Shown here: positions 54,876 through 63,875 of the stretch, piece by piece
How the letters are laid out: each line of letters begins with the position of its first letter
How positions within the stretch are numbered: position 1 is the stretch's first letter
DNA from: Bacteroidota bacterium
GTDB taxonomy: Bacteria > Bacteroidota > Bacteroidia > B-17B0 > Aurantibacillaceae
NCBI GenBank assembly: GCA_016711805.1
Contig: JADJSH010000038.1
Span: forward strand, 186,001-250,000
Reading direction: 5' to 3'
Length of the DNA: 64,000 bases
Made by a program: the position numbers and the translations under genes
Notes under the pieces: model-generated
Told to the model about the DNA's origin: nothing
Databases searched by the model: none
The model's input: only the letters and a program-made list of their open reading frames with translations

Positions 54876-54937
54876 AAAAAAGCCCCGCCAATTGCTTAGC
54901 GAGGCCTTACTAAAACAGGACATGAAAATAACCTGTT
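54876..54937 (-). terminator. Double-hairpin terminator (copy 1)
   Basis: On the minus strand the first hairpin is AACAGG/CCTGTT (54914-54937). The second is a G+C-rich stem built from GCCTCGCTAA and TTGGCGGGGC, ending in TTTTTT (54876-54907). The same unit recurs at 57024-57086 and 60024-60086, and the second hairpin alone at 59022-59052. It lies between the decayed glycine-rich gene and the SBBP gene. Confidence 0.7.
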
Positions 54938-54950
54938 AGTTGTTTACTAT

Positions 54951-56882
54951 TTATTGTTTAATAAATTTTTTAATAGCTGAACCATTTTTTACTTTCCACT
55001 TTTATAAAATAAATTCCGTTTGTTAGGTTATTTATATTTAAAGTTGTGTTGCTAGATGTTGCTTTTTCAGTTAACACTATTTCTCCTAATGCGTTCATGA
55101 TATAAATTGTTGTAGCTTCAGTAGACCCATCTACCAAACTTACAGTCATAAAATCATTAGCTGGGTTAGGATAGATTGACACTAAATTTACTATTAGTTA
55201 CTTCATTAATACCAGTGCAAGCGCTTACGCTAACTCTAAAAACTGCTTGTCCGCCACCATTACCACATAAAACAGGTGTAGAATTCATTATGCCCACTAC
55301 TGTGTATGCTGTTGTTACGGTTGGAGTAAAAGGAGAACCAACCGTAATTGTTGGGCTATTGATTATAAAATAATTATCTGCTGCGCTTGCATTTATAGTA
55401 ATTGGACTACCTTGACAAATTAATGATGATGATGGAGTTGCTGTGAAAACAGGCGGAGGCTGCAAAACATGAATAGTGCCACTTGTAATACCTGGGCATG
55501 GACGACCGTTGTAATATGCAAATAAAGTATAGTTAGTTGTAGTTGAAATTGGCAAGGTATAATAACCAACAGCATAAGTATTGGTACCTATTGCCCAATA
55601 AGAACTTGATAAGTTATTTTGAAAATTACCTCCTGTTGGACCGTTATAGTTATCATTAAAAATAACATTACCGCCAACCGAATTACAAAATACTGTTGGA
55701 GAAACTATAGGGCTAAGGTATCCAACATTATATCTAATCATTCCATCAATACTAATTGTTTTATTTGCTACACAGCCATTTGCTAAAGTACCAAGTACGG
55801 TATAGGTTGTTAATGCGGTTGGATTTACAATAATTGACGAAGTGTTTGATTATTACTCCAAGTGTAAGATGTTGCCCCATTAGCAGTTAAAGTTACGTTT
55901 TCTGCTGCACAAGAAATTAAACTTGAAGCTGTAATATCAGGTAATGGCTCAACATAACTTAAAGTTATTAAACCAGACTCAAAAAGTGTGTGAACACTAA
56001 CTGTAGTGTTAGTAAACGCAGACGAAAAATAATTTGAGCCTCCAGCGCCGCCACCACCACCGCCATGGTCAGCAAGGCCATAGGTACAATTAACCTCGCT
56101 ACCTGCGGCGCCACCGCCACCTCCACCACCAAAATAGCCTCCGCCGCCACCTCCACCAGATGGCACTTTTGCATTTTGTTGATTAACAGTACAACCAGCT
56201 CCACCATTTCCACCATTCCCTGATACTCCATTACTACCAGCACTTGCTATATAAGCTGGATATGCACAACCTGTTCCTTGAAGTCCGCCAATATTAGATG
56301 TTGCTCCTTTTCCTCCATTTGATCCACTCAAATAAAAATCAGCATTATTGCCATCTAATCCATTTCCAATTCCCCCATTTCCTCCATTTCCCCCCGCGTT
56401 GATAGTATAAGTTGGGGCAAATATTGATCTCCCTCCTTTTCCGCCGCCGCCGCCGCCGCCAGCAACCAAAATACGATTGTTAAGACCAGTGCCGCCAATA
56501 CGAACATCAGAGGCACCACCACCACCACCAGCGCCTGCACCAGGACCTGCACCCGAAAAACCTCCAACACCTCCGCCATTAAAACCTGGATTGCCAGTGT
56601 TGTTTCCCATACCACCAACCGTTAATATTAAAGTTGAACTTGGGTTACAGAATATACGCCGCTTACTATGGCACCATAACCACCAATTCCACCTGGACAC
56701 AATGTAGTTTGTCCTTGCGCGCCATTAGAACCCGCTGCACCTCTTGCGGTAATTGTAATTGAAGTAACACAACTAGGAATTACAAAAGATCCTGATGTTG
56801 TGTAACTCTTAACCGTTGTTTGACCTAGAGCCAAACTTGCCCAAAGTAGGCAAGCTGCTCCTAATCTGTAAATTTTTTTCAT
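54951..56882 (-). pseudogene. Glycine-rich T9SS secreted protein, frameshifted
   Basis: Signal peptide MKKIYRLGAACLLWASLALG, then the glycine-rich-domain opening (SGSFVIPSCVTSITITARGA). About 150 residues of Gly-Asn-rich repeats follow (GGGGGGGYFGGGGGGGAAGS; local G+C well above the window). Ig-like modules (ITASSLISCAAENVTLTANG, FTATPSSSLICQGSP) and a T9SS domain (LSIYPNPANDFM) complete it. Four frame breaks occur: about 56640 (ACCC where ACCCC restores the frame), about 55848 (one base missing), about 55177 (AAATTT, one A too many) and about 54985 (six A where paralogues have five). Either the gene is decayed or the base calls are poor; paralogues show the intact order. Confidence 0.75.
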
Positions 56883-56934
56883 GTTTTATATTTTTTAAAT
56901 TATGTTGCAAATAAATACCAATAAAAAGATTTAA

Positions 56935-56946
56935 ACTTGTGAAATG
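56935..56946 (-). promoter_or_regulatory. Single half-site of the CTTGTGAAATG operator
   Basis: ACTTGTGAAATG occurs once, 28 bp from the CAAA in the shared TTGCAAATAAATACCA promoter block (56906-56920). The second half-site seen at four other promoters is missing, and this is upstream of the frameshifted glycine-rich gene. Confidence 0.4.
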
Positions 56947-57023
56947 CTTTTTGAAAAGACGGAAAAGACTTGAGAGATTTAAGGGACAAAAGAGATTAAA
57001 AGGCCAGCGAGATAATCTAAAAT

Positions 57024-57086
57024 AAAAAAGCCCCGCTAATTGCTTAGCGAGGCCTTACCAAAACAGGACATAAAAATAAACCTGTT
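57024..57086 (-). terminator. Double-hairpin terminator (copy 2)
   Basis: The same unit as at 54876: AACAGG (57062-57067) with CCTGTT (57081-57086), then GCCTCGCTAA / TTAGCGGGGC and a T run on the minus strand (57024-57055). It terminates the FG-GAP gene ending at 57174. The rest of the 56883-57173 spacer has a promoter block and a half-site near 56900-56946, and otherwise nothing recognisable. Confidence 0.7.
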
Positions 57087-57173
57087 TTTTGTAATTGTGA
57101 ATGAGGCACGAATCAAGCAATCTTAAACTAATTATGCATTGTTTGAGATTGCTTCGTGCTCGCAATGACGAGC

Positions 57174-58863
57174 TTAATTTTTAATAAACTTTTTAATAGC
57201 TGAACCATTTTTACTTTTAATTTTTACAAAATAAATTCCGCTTGTTAAATTATCTATATTTAAAGTTGTACTACTAGACGTTGCTTTTTCAGTTAACACT
57301 ATTTCTCCTAATGCATTGATGATATGAATTGTTGTAGCACCGGCAACTTCAACAGGTTCAGTTACCGCAATTGAAATAAAATCATTAGCAGGATTAGGAT
57401 AGATAGATACTAAATTAGTATTAGTTGCTTCTTCAATTCCTGTGCAAGTACTTACACTTTGTGTAAAAATGGCATCGGTCATAAACGGGCAAATGTCATC
57501 AACAGTACTTGGCCCTCCCAATGCTCCAACGGTGTAGGTAGTTGTAATAGTTGGAGTAATAGTAATTGTTGTTGAACCATTACCTAAAAATTGGCTGTTT
57601 AAAAATAAAGTATGTGCGCCATTTGTAGCTGACGTTAAAACTGCTGATTCGCCAGCACAAATAATATTGTTGCTACTTGTTACTGTTAATGTTGGAATAG
57701 GTTGCTGCAAATATATATTAAGTTTTTCTCTAAAATTTACCGTCCCCGTCTTAACCGCCAATAAATCTAATTTACCGTCCTGATTAAAATCAGCAATAGT
57801 TGTAAAGTTTCTATACAATGTTGGGCTTGTTGCTAATACTTGAGTAACCGTAAAAGTTGGGATAGCACCGTCATTAAAATACAATGTTACATTAGGTGCT
57901 GAACCAAAGTAATTACAAACTATATCGGGGTAGATATCTCCATTAAATTCACCAATATTTACAGAGCCTATTTTACCACCTACAACATCTACAAAAGGCG
58001 AAAAACTACCTGTACTTGTTCCTAACAGGCTCGTGCAATAATTAAGAATTGCTCCCGTGTTTAACACAACAATATCTTTTAAGCCATCTGCATTTAAATC
58101 GGCAGATTTTGCAAGGCGTGGCGTACCAAATCCTAAATTATTTGCTGGATATGTACCAGACAAAGTAAATCCTCCTATTCCATTGCCAATATATTTATCT
58201 ACATTAACGTTGCTACCATTAGTTCCAACGAAATCAATAGATCCATCATTATTAAAAGTCATCGAAACATGCATAAGAAACTCCAGCTACAGTATTACTA
58301 GGTGCGGCAAAATTACCTGTTCCGTTTCCTAATCTAAATACTAATCTTGATGGAGAAAATAGCGTTTGTGCAACATCCATATTTCCATCATTATTTACAT
58401 CAACTACATACATATTAGTCATAGCTGAAGAAGTAGTTGTAATAGCCGCTCCAAAAGTTCCATTTCCAAGTCCTAAATAAGTTACGATATTGTATAAACT
58501 CGCTCCATCATAAAAAAGCGTTACAAGATCTTTGTTATTATCATTATTAACATCTGTTGCTATTATATCTATTACATTCGTACTAATATCTTGTGAAGGT
58601 GTAAAGGTTCCAGTATTATTTCCCAATTTTACCTCCATGTAATAAATACCATTGGCGGCTGATGCAATATCCATGATGCCATCGTTGTTAAAATCAGCAG
58701 CTGCAACTTGCCCGTAGTTTGTGCCCGAAAATGGTCCGCCAGAGGCAGCTGTCCAAGTGTAATTTGGAACAATAACGGGTTTAAAACAAGCTTTGCTAAC
58801 TTGAGCTTTCATACTGCTTGATATTAAAAATGCAGCAGCAAGTAATGTGTAAATTTTTTTCAT
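57174..58863 (-). pseudogene. FG-GAP/VCBS-repeat T9SS secreted protein with one frameshift
   Basis: Signal peptide MKKIYTLLAAAFLISSSMKA. Next come FG-GAP/VCBS repeats with calcium-loop motifs (AAADFNNDGIMDIASA, ATDVNNDNNKDLVTLF, VVDVNNDGNMDVAQTL, SADLNADGLKDIVVL, IADFNQDGKLDLLAV). An Ig-like module and a T9SS domain (VSIYPNPANDFISIAV to KKFIKN) follow. At about 58265 the frame breaks: GTTTCG has one T too many, and removing it restores YACSMTFNNDGSIDF. A 57343-57365 palindromic repeat is translated inside the sorting domain as TEPVEVAG. A single-base error or phase change would explain the break. Confidence 0.8.
57343..57365. repeat. CTTCGACAGG-family repeat inside a sorting-domain coding region
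   Basis: GCAACTTCAACAGGTTCAGT lies in frame and adds residues TEPVEV to the T9SS domain. The aligned positions of paralogues at 55085-55110 and 60255-60290 read DGSTE and TEPAD. The element therefore appears to have been domesticated in coding sequence. Confidence 0.55.
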
Positions 58864-58925
58864 GTGTTATATTTTTAAAATTATGTTGCAAATAAATACC
58901 ATTAAAAAACGCTCACCAAAACAAC

Positions 58926-58957
58926 CTTGTGAAATGTAGAATTAAACTTGTGAAACG
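58926..58957 (-). promoter_or_regulatory. Paired direct repeat, predicted LytTR-type operator (site 2)
   Basis: CTTGTGAAATG at 58926 and CTTGTGAAACG at 58947, a 21-bp period. The CAAA of the likely -7 box starts at 58889, 37 bp away, in the block TTGCAAATAAATACC. It is 63 nt upstream of the 58863 start. Confidence 0.65.
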
Positions 58958-58965
58958 TTCAATGG

Positions 58966-59014
58966 AACACCTCTCAGGTTTAGTTAGCGGTATACTAAAA
59001 ACCTGACAGGTGTT
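58966..59014. repeat. 17-bp near-perfect inverted repeat (CCTGACAGGT type)
   Basis: AACACCTCTCAGGTTT at 58966 onward pairs with AAAACCTGACAGGTGTT ending at 59014, with one mismatch and a 15-nt loop. It is a strong hairpin between the operator and the terminator copy 3 and resembles a dispersed palindromic repeat. Confidence 0.6.
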
Positions 59015-59021
59015 AAATCAT

Positions 59022-59052
59022 AAAAAGCCCCGCTAATTGCTTAACGAGGCTT
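59022..59052 (-). terminator. Terminator (copy 3, second hairpin only)
   Basis: On the minus strand GCCTCGTTAA / TTAGCGGGGC with a T run, the same second hairpin as copies 1, 2 and 4. It directly follows the gene ending at 59074. Confidence 0.7.
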
Positions 59053-59073
59053 TCTATTTTGATTTTTAGAATC

Positions 59074-59883
59074 CTACTTTACAACTTGAGTAGTTCCATC
59101 CATTGCTTTAGTAGCTGTTAAAATCAATGGCCCTCTTCCTCCTTTTACATTAAAAAATAAACTACAACCTACATTGATTTTCAATTCTGCACTTTGTCCT
59201 TTTTGTACTCTAAACGAATAATTATCTCTTGAACCAGGCGACTTTTGATAATACATTTCAGCAACATCGCTGCCTGTGTTTTTAATTTTTATTTTTACTT
59301 CTTCTGCCTCAGATTTAACTTGAGCTGGCTGGCTTATTGTGTTGTTTTGAGTTGTTGAAGCTAATGGCGTTCCGTTTTTTAAACCATCATAAAATTTTTG
59401 TGCACTTTCTTTGGTATTAAACAATAATTCTAAAAATACTGCGCCGCCACTATAATCTAATGAAGATGTAGTTGTGTATTTCCATTTCTTAAACATAGCG
59501 TCGTTATTATTTAAATTCTTACATTTTACTATATATAGTTTTCCTTCCTCTCTTTCGCGCATGGTTATTTCTAAATCGCTTACATTATATTTTATTCTGT
59601 ATGTGAAAACTACATTTATCGCATTGTCTTTGTCATACTGCTCCTCTGTTGCAAACAAACTATCTTTATCAAATTTTGCATAAGTTGTCACACGGGGCCC
59701 AGACTTTGCGTATGCACTGTAATTGTGATACTGAGGATCGTCGCCAGCTGTATACGACATCCCTGTTTGAGATCCTAAAATTGGATATGTGTTTTTCCCA
59801 ATATTACCAGTTGTTTGCGCGCTAGCAATGGATGTTGTGAAGGCTAATACTGAAATAATAGATGCTTTAATAATTTTTTTCAT
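59074..59883 (-). CDS. Secreted protein of unknown function, in array
   Basis: 269 residues from the ATG at 59883, where the signal peptide begins (MKKIIKASIISVLAFTTSIA); an ATG 33 nt upstream gives an unlikely extension. Two parts are visible. One is an alpha/beta-looking region (VFTYRIKYNVSDLEITMRER, VFLELLFNTKESAQKFYDGL). The other is a C-terminal beta region (VKIKIKNTGSDVAEMYY, SFRVQKGQSAELKINVGCSL). There is no T9SS sorting domain, unlike its neighbours. It shares their operator (59952-59983) and terminator, so it is co-regulated. No family is recognised. Confidence 0.65.
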   Translation of the reverse strand: MKKIIKASIISVLAFTTSIASAQTTGNIGKNTYPILGSQTGMSYTAGDDPQYHNYSAYAKSGPRVTTYAKFDKDSLFATEEQYDKDNAINVVFTYRIKYNVSDLEITMREREEGKLYIVKCKNLNNNDAMFKKWKYTTTSSLDYSGGAVFLELLFNTKESAQKFYDGLKNGTPLASTTQNNTISQPAQVKSEAEEVKIKIKNTGSDVAEMYYQKSPGSRDNYSFRVQKGQSAELKINVGCSLFFNVKGGRGPLILTATKAMDGTTQVVK

Positions 59884-59951
59884 TTTTCGTGTATTTATTA
59901 GTAATTTATAGTTCAAAGTAATAGTTATAAAATTTTTTAAAGCAAAACTAC

Positions 59952-59983
59952 CTTGTGAAGTGTGGATTTAATCTTGTGAAATG
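59952..59983 (-). promoter_or_regulatory. Paired direct repeat, predicted LytTR-type operator (site 3)
   Basis: CTTGTGAAGTG at 59952 and CTTGTGAAATG at 59973, a 21-bp period. A CAAA starts at 59914, 38 bp away, on the minus strand as ACTTTG. It is about 69 nt upstream of the 59883 start. Confidence 0.6.
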
Positions 59984-59991
59984 CGCTTCGA

Positions 59992-60012
59992 CAACTTCGA
60001 CAGGCTCAGTTG
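59992..60012. repeat. CTTCGACAGG-family palindromic repeat (copy 3)
   Basis: CAACTTCGACAGGCTCAG between operator site 3 and terminator copy 4; CAAC/GTTG ends are inverted. It is near-identical to the copy at 54843-54865. Confidence 0.6.
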
Positions 60013-60023
60013 CCTTAGCAACT

Positions 60024-60086
60024 AAAAAAGCCTCGCTAATTGCTTAGCGAGGCCTTACTATAACAGGACATAAAAATAAACCTGTT
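60024..60086 (-). terminator. Double-hairpin terminator (copy 4)
   Basis: On the minus strand AACAGG/CCTGTT (60063-60086) then GCCTCGCTAA / TTAGCGAGGC with a T run (60024-60056). It follows the gene ending at 60099. Confidence 0.7.
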
Positions 60087-60098
60087 GTTGTTTACTAA

Positions 60099-62660
60099 CT
60101 ATTGTTTAATAAACTTTTTAATAGCTGAACCATTTTTACTTTCCACTTTTACAAAATAAATTCCGTTGGTTAAGTTTTCAGTATTTAATCTTATGCTAGT
60201 TGATATTACCGTTTCAGTTACCACGATTTCTCCTAATGCATTGATAATATAAATTGTTGTAGCATCAGCTGGCTCAGTTACCACGTTAACTTTCATAAAA
60301 TCATTAGCCGGGTTAGGATAGATTGATAATAAATTATTATTAGTTGTTTCTTCAATTCCAGTACAAGTGCTTACGCTTTGAGTAAACGTTGCAGGATAAC
60401 TACAATTTGTATTATTTGTATTTCCCATATTATTATCAACAGCATTTACAGTGTATATTGTTGTTGTTGTTGGGCTAACAACATTATCGCCTGTAAAAGA
60501 ACTATTCCCTCCTGTCCAAACATAATATAATCCGCCTGCACCGCTTGCCGCTGCTATTAGTGTTGCTGTTTGCCCCGCACATAAAAGCGTATTAGTTGTA
60601 GTTATGTTAATAGTTCTTGTTTTTACGGTTCCTGTAATACTAAAAGTAGCTGCACAACCTGTAATTGTATTTGTTGCCACCATTGTATACACTGTTGTAA
60701 TACTTGGGTTAATTACAATGCCCGATGTAGGAACAGGTATTGAGTTCCCATTTAAAGTATAGTTTTGCGCGTTATTAGTTCCAAATAAAGGAATATTTAA
60801 TGGCTCGTTAGGACACAAGTTATCAGCATAACTTGAGCCTACATTAAATCCTACAAAAGGTTTTGGATTAACCGTTACTGTAACATTTTTAGTAGAAGAA
60901 CATGAACCATTACTTCCTATAACCACGTATGTAGTATTGGTAGTTGGAGATACCACTGCCGAACCACCACCGCTGTATGTATAAGACGTTGCGCCAGATG
61001 GATTAATTGTAAATGAAGATCCTGCACAAATGGTTCCATTACTAACAGTGATAATTGGTGCCGCGTTAACATTAACTGTTGCAACAAATGCAGATTGACT
61101 TACACATCCTTGTGCTGATGTGCCATTAACAGTATATGATGTTGTAGTTGTTGGTGATACAGTTGCGCTACCTCCAATGATTGTATAGGTGCTGGCACCC
61201 GTTGGATTTAAGTTGAAAGAAGCTCCAGAACAAATAGTTCCATTACTAGCAGATATTACTGGTCTAGCATTAACAACAACCGTCATTGTTTTTGTTTGAG
61301 AACATGTGCCATTTGACCCTGTTACCGAATAAATGGAAGTTGCAGTTGGAGAAACAATTGCGCTACCACCACTATATGTATAGCTCGTTGCGCCTGTTGG
61401 AAAAATAGTAAAAGAATTTCCTGAACAAATTGTACCATTAGATACTGAAACGTTTGGAAAAGCGATAGTTGAAATTGTGACAGATTTAGAAGACGCACAA
61501 GAACCATTTGATCCCGTAATGGTATAAACAGAAGTTGCCGTTGGACTTACTACTGCACTACCGCCACTATAAGTATAAGATGTTGCACCAGTAGGATTTA
61601 ATGTAAAACTACTGCCAGCACAAACAGTTCCATTTGAAATAGAAATTGTTGGGCTTGCCACAACTTGAACAGTTGGGTAAAGCGTATGTCTGCAACCATT
61701 AAAAACTTGGTTAGCTGGAAAATCTATATCATCAGTAATACCAGTAACCGTATAAACAGTAGTGGCAGTTGGTGATACAACAACCGGATTCATGCCGCCT
61801 CCTAAGTGAGTCCATAAATAAGTAGTAGCACCTGAACCTGTTAAAGTAGTAGATTGTCCATTGCAAATTGTCGTATTACCACTTACACTTATTGTTGGTG
61901 TTTGCAAAACAGTAAATGAACGTGATAGTGTATTTTGAATTGCTGGACAACCAGCTATTGAAACTGTAGCAGTATAGGTAACCGTTGAACTAGTTGTACT
62001 AATTGGTAATAACGCTACATTTGAATTACTAGGCATCCACGTATAGGTAAAATTTGTAAAAGGATTTAAATTTACCGTTAAAAATCCTGAATTATTACAA
62101 ACTTTACTGTTGGCTTGAATTTCTCCAGACGCAATTAAATTTGTATTAGACAACATTGACAAATTGCTTGGACAAGTAAGCACAACAGTGTAATCTTCTG
62201 TTTCTCCATATAAATTATCATAAGGCAAACACGGATCTGATGGTGGAGTAAAACTTGGCGTAACATATACTCTCAGCCTTGCTTTTAATGGCACATTAAT
62301 AGCTGATGATAAAGGTATAGCGAGATTTATATTATCCCCGTTTTGATTCGGAGATTGGTAAAACATTTCATTACTTTCAAATACACCACTGTTATTAAAA
62401 TCTATCCACATACAAGCGGTTCCATTAGCACCTGTTTTAGTCCATTGAATATTAATATTAGATCCTGACTGTATAGTGAAAGAATTTGTAGAAGATAAAT
62501 CGGTGTATCGATTTGCACCAATGCCACTGCTACCAGTAGAAAAAACGCTATTTAATGCAAATGTTTGAATGTAGTTTGCTTGGCCAGTAACGGTTGATGT
62601 AACTGGTGTCGTTGTTGAACACTGCCCAAAACTTTTAAGGGCAAAAACAATGCAGAGCAT
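60099..62660 (-). CDS. GEVED/Ig-repeat T9SS secreted protein; 5' end has a poly-A frame change
   Basis: 853 residues from the ATG at 62660. The natural start is probably 62691. There ATG is followed by eight A; with seven A the frame reads MKKTIYSIYTMLCIVFALKS, a full signal peptide, joined to this gene. Domains: GEVED-like region at about 25-160 (CMWIDFNNSGVFESNEMFYQ), then about six Ig/PKD-like repeats (ISNGTICSGNSFTIFPTGAT with YTYSGGSAVVSP) at about 240-650, then a T9SS domain (LLSIYPNPANDFMKVNV to KKFIKQ). It is a likely adhesin or structural surface protein. Operator 62754-62785 lies upstream. Confidence 0.8.
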   Translation of the reverse strand: MLCIVFALKSFGQCSTTTPVTSTVTGQANYIQTFALNSVFSTGSSGIGANRYTDLSSTNSFTIQSGSNINIQWTKTGANGTACMWIDFNNSGVFESNEMFYQSPNQNGDNINLAIPLSSAINVPLKARLRVYVTPSFTPPSDPCLPYDNLYGETEDYTVVLTCPSNLSMLSNTNLIASGEIQANSKVCNNSGFLTVNLNPFTNFTYTWMPSNSNVALLPISTTSSTVTYTATVSIAGCPAIQNTLSRSFTVLQTPTISVSGNTTICNGQSTTLTGSGATTYLWTHLGGGMNPVVVSPTATTVYTVTGITDDIDFPANQVFNGCRHTLYPTVQVVASPTISISNGTVCAGSSFTLNPTGATSYTYSGGSAVVSPTATSVYTITGSNGSCASSKSVTISTIAFPNVSVSNGTICSGNSFTIFPTGATSYTYSGGSAIVSPTATSIYSVTGSNGTCSQTKTMTVVVNARPVISASNGTICSGASFNLNPTGASTYTIIGGSATVSPTTTTSYTVNGTSAQGCVSQSAFVATVNVNAAPIITVSNGTICAGSSFTINPSGATSYTYSGGGSAVVSPTTNTTYVVIGSNGSCSSTKNVTVTVNPKPFVGFNVGSSYADNLCPNEPLNIPLFGTNNAQNYTLNGNSIPVPTSGIVINPSITTVYTMVATNTITGCAATFSITGTVKTRTINITTTNTLLCAGQTATLIAAASGAGGLYYVWTGGNSSFTGDNVVSPTTTTIYTVNAVDNNMGNTNNTNCSYPATFTQSVSTCTGIEETTNNNLLSIYPNPANDFMKVNVVTEPADATTIYIINALGEIVVTETVISTSIRLNTENLTNGIYFVKVESKNGSAIKKFIKQ

Positions 62661-62753
62661 TGTATAAATTGAGTAAATTGTTTTTTTTCATGTTTTATGT
62701 TTTTATAATTATGAAACAAATAAAAAGCAATAAAAAGCCCTTACAAAAACAAC

Positions 62754-62785
62754 CTTGTGAAATGTAGAATTAAACTTGTGAAATG
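62754..62785 (-). promoter_or_regulatory. Paired direct repeat, predicted LytTR-type operator (site 4)
   Basis: CTTGTGAAATG at 62754 and at 62775, both exact, a 21-bp period. The CAAA starts at 62717, 37 bp away. It is about 63 nt upstream of the probable 62691 start. Confidence 0.65.
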
Positions 62786-62826
62786 TAATTTGAAGAAATG
62801 AGAATGTATGGTAAGACAAAAAGAGC

Positions 62827-63498
62827 CTATTTTTTACTTTTTTTCTTAAATGAGACCTTGTATTGCAAAAACAGCGAAATAAATTGATTTGGGACATCGT
62901 AAAAATTAAACCAATACAACTGAATGGTGGTTTTATTGGCTTTGATAGCTGCTGAAACTCCGCCATCTAAGGTTTTAAAATCTGTCTCCACATCGCTGTC
63001 GTACTGGCCAGAAACACCCAATCTAAATTTTTTATAAACTGTAAAATCAATGCCCGACCAATTATAATAAAATTGACTTTGACCCGAAATGGGAACCGAA
63101 TACTGATTTAAAAAACTGATGTCAAAGTTTTTATGATAGCCTAAATAATAAAACTGAAAAGAGCCGCCATTATAATCGCCCAACATCACTCCTAATTGTG
63201 GTGTAAAAACATGTTCCATTTTAGGTTTAGAAATTATAAAACTTCTTCCCCCATAAATACCAAACGTATTTAACTGTTCATAGTTATATCGTACTTCGCC
63301 ATAAAATTTTTTATAAGAAATAATAGTGCCGCCAATTAAATACGGATTACTATTTGCCATGTTTAGCTGCTGGCTAGGGGAGTAGGAAGAAATAAATGTG
63401 GGATATAATATAAGCCCAGTAGTATCCTGACTATAACCTTTAATTATCGCAATAAATAAAGAAAAAGTAAAAATAAAGTGTTTATAAGATAAATACAT
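62827..63498 (-). CDS. Outer-membrane beta-barrel protein, unknown
   Basis: 223 residues with a signal peptide (KHFIFTFSLFIAIIKGYSQ). Amphipathic strands follow (YGEVRYNYEQLNTFGIYGGR, VFTPQLGVMLGDYNGGSFQF, KKFRLGVSGQYDSDVETDFK) and the C-terminus is YKVSFKKKSKK. It looks like a barrel; no named family. It is 30 nt downstream of the LytTR gene, so the two are probably co-transcribed. A role as sensor or export partner is possible but unsupported. Confidence 0.6.
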   Translation of the reverse strand: MYLSYKHFIFTFSLFIAIIKGYSQDTTGLILYPTFISSYSPSQQLNMANSNPYLIGGTIISYKKFYGEVRYNYEQLNTFGIYGGRSFIISKPKMEHVFTPQLGVMLGDYNGGSFQFYYLGYHKNFDISFLNQYSVPISGQSQFYYNWSGIDFTVYKKFRLGVSGQYDSDVETDFKTLDGGVSAAIKANKTTIQLYWFNFYDVPNQFISLFLQYKVSFKKKSKK

Positions 63499-63527
63499 AT
63501 AGACTAACGAAAATAGTTATAAATCAT

Positions 63528-63875
63528 TTATCTTTTTACTAAAAATAATTTATTCAGTGTGTTTTCAAAATCTTTGCATTTATCTCGAGCAATTGGCACA
63601 ACTAATTCATGATGCTTCACTAAAACTTTCTTATCCGCTTTTCGGTATATATCGATAAAATTCAAATTAAGTAAATAACTACGATGAGTTCTATAAAAAA
63701 TATTGCTACTAATTTGAAGCTCTATATTAGAAATAGTATCAGACACCAAAAACGAACTACCATTTGCAAAAAATACATAAGAGTATACATTATCTGCCTT
63801 AATCAATACAATATCATTAATGGCAACCAAATGTTTTTGTCGGTTTCCATTAAGAAGAATCTGTTTCTGTTTCAT
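63528..63875 (-). CDS. Stand-alone LytTR DNA-binding protein
   Basis: 115 residues: a LytTR domain only, no receiver. Family features are HLVAINDIVLIKADNVYSYV, SNIELQISSNIFYRTHRSYL and LNLNFIDIYRKADKKVLVKH. LytTR proteins bind pairs of short direct repeats spaced two helical turns apart. It lies at the edge of an array whose promoters carry exactly such a 21-bp repeat, so it is the best candidate regulator. The gene downstream is the barrel 62827-63498. Confidence 0.85.
   Translation of the reverse strand: MKQKQILLNGNRQKHLVAINDIVLIKADNVYSYVFFANGSSFLVSDTISNIELQISSNIFYRTHRSYLLNLNFIDIYRKADKKVLVKHHELVVPIARDKCKDFENTLNKLFLVKR

Noticed and set aside
56355..56618. Antisense or alternate-frame genes in the glycine-rich region
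   Set aside because: Repeated GGN codons open several frames at once; only the Gly frame continues into a signal peptide and sorting domain.
60900..61900. CRISPR-like repeat array
   Set aside because: The repeats are diverged DNA for Ig-like protein modules of about 70-85 codons in one long frame, not short identical repeats with unique spacers.
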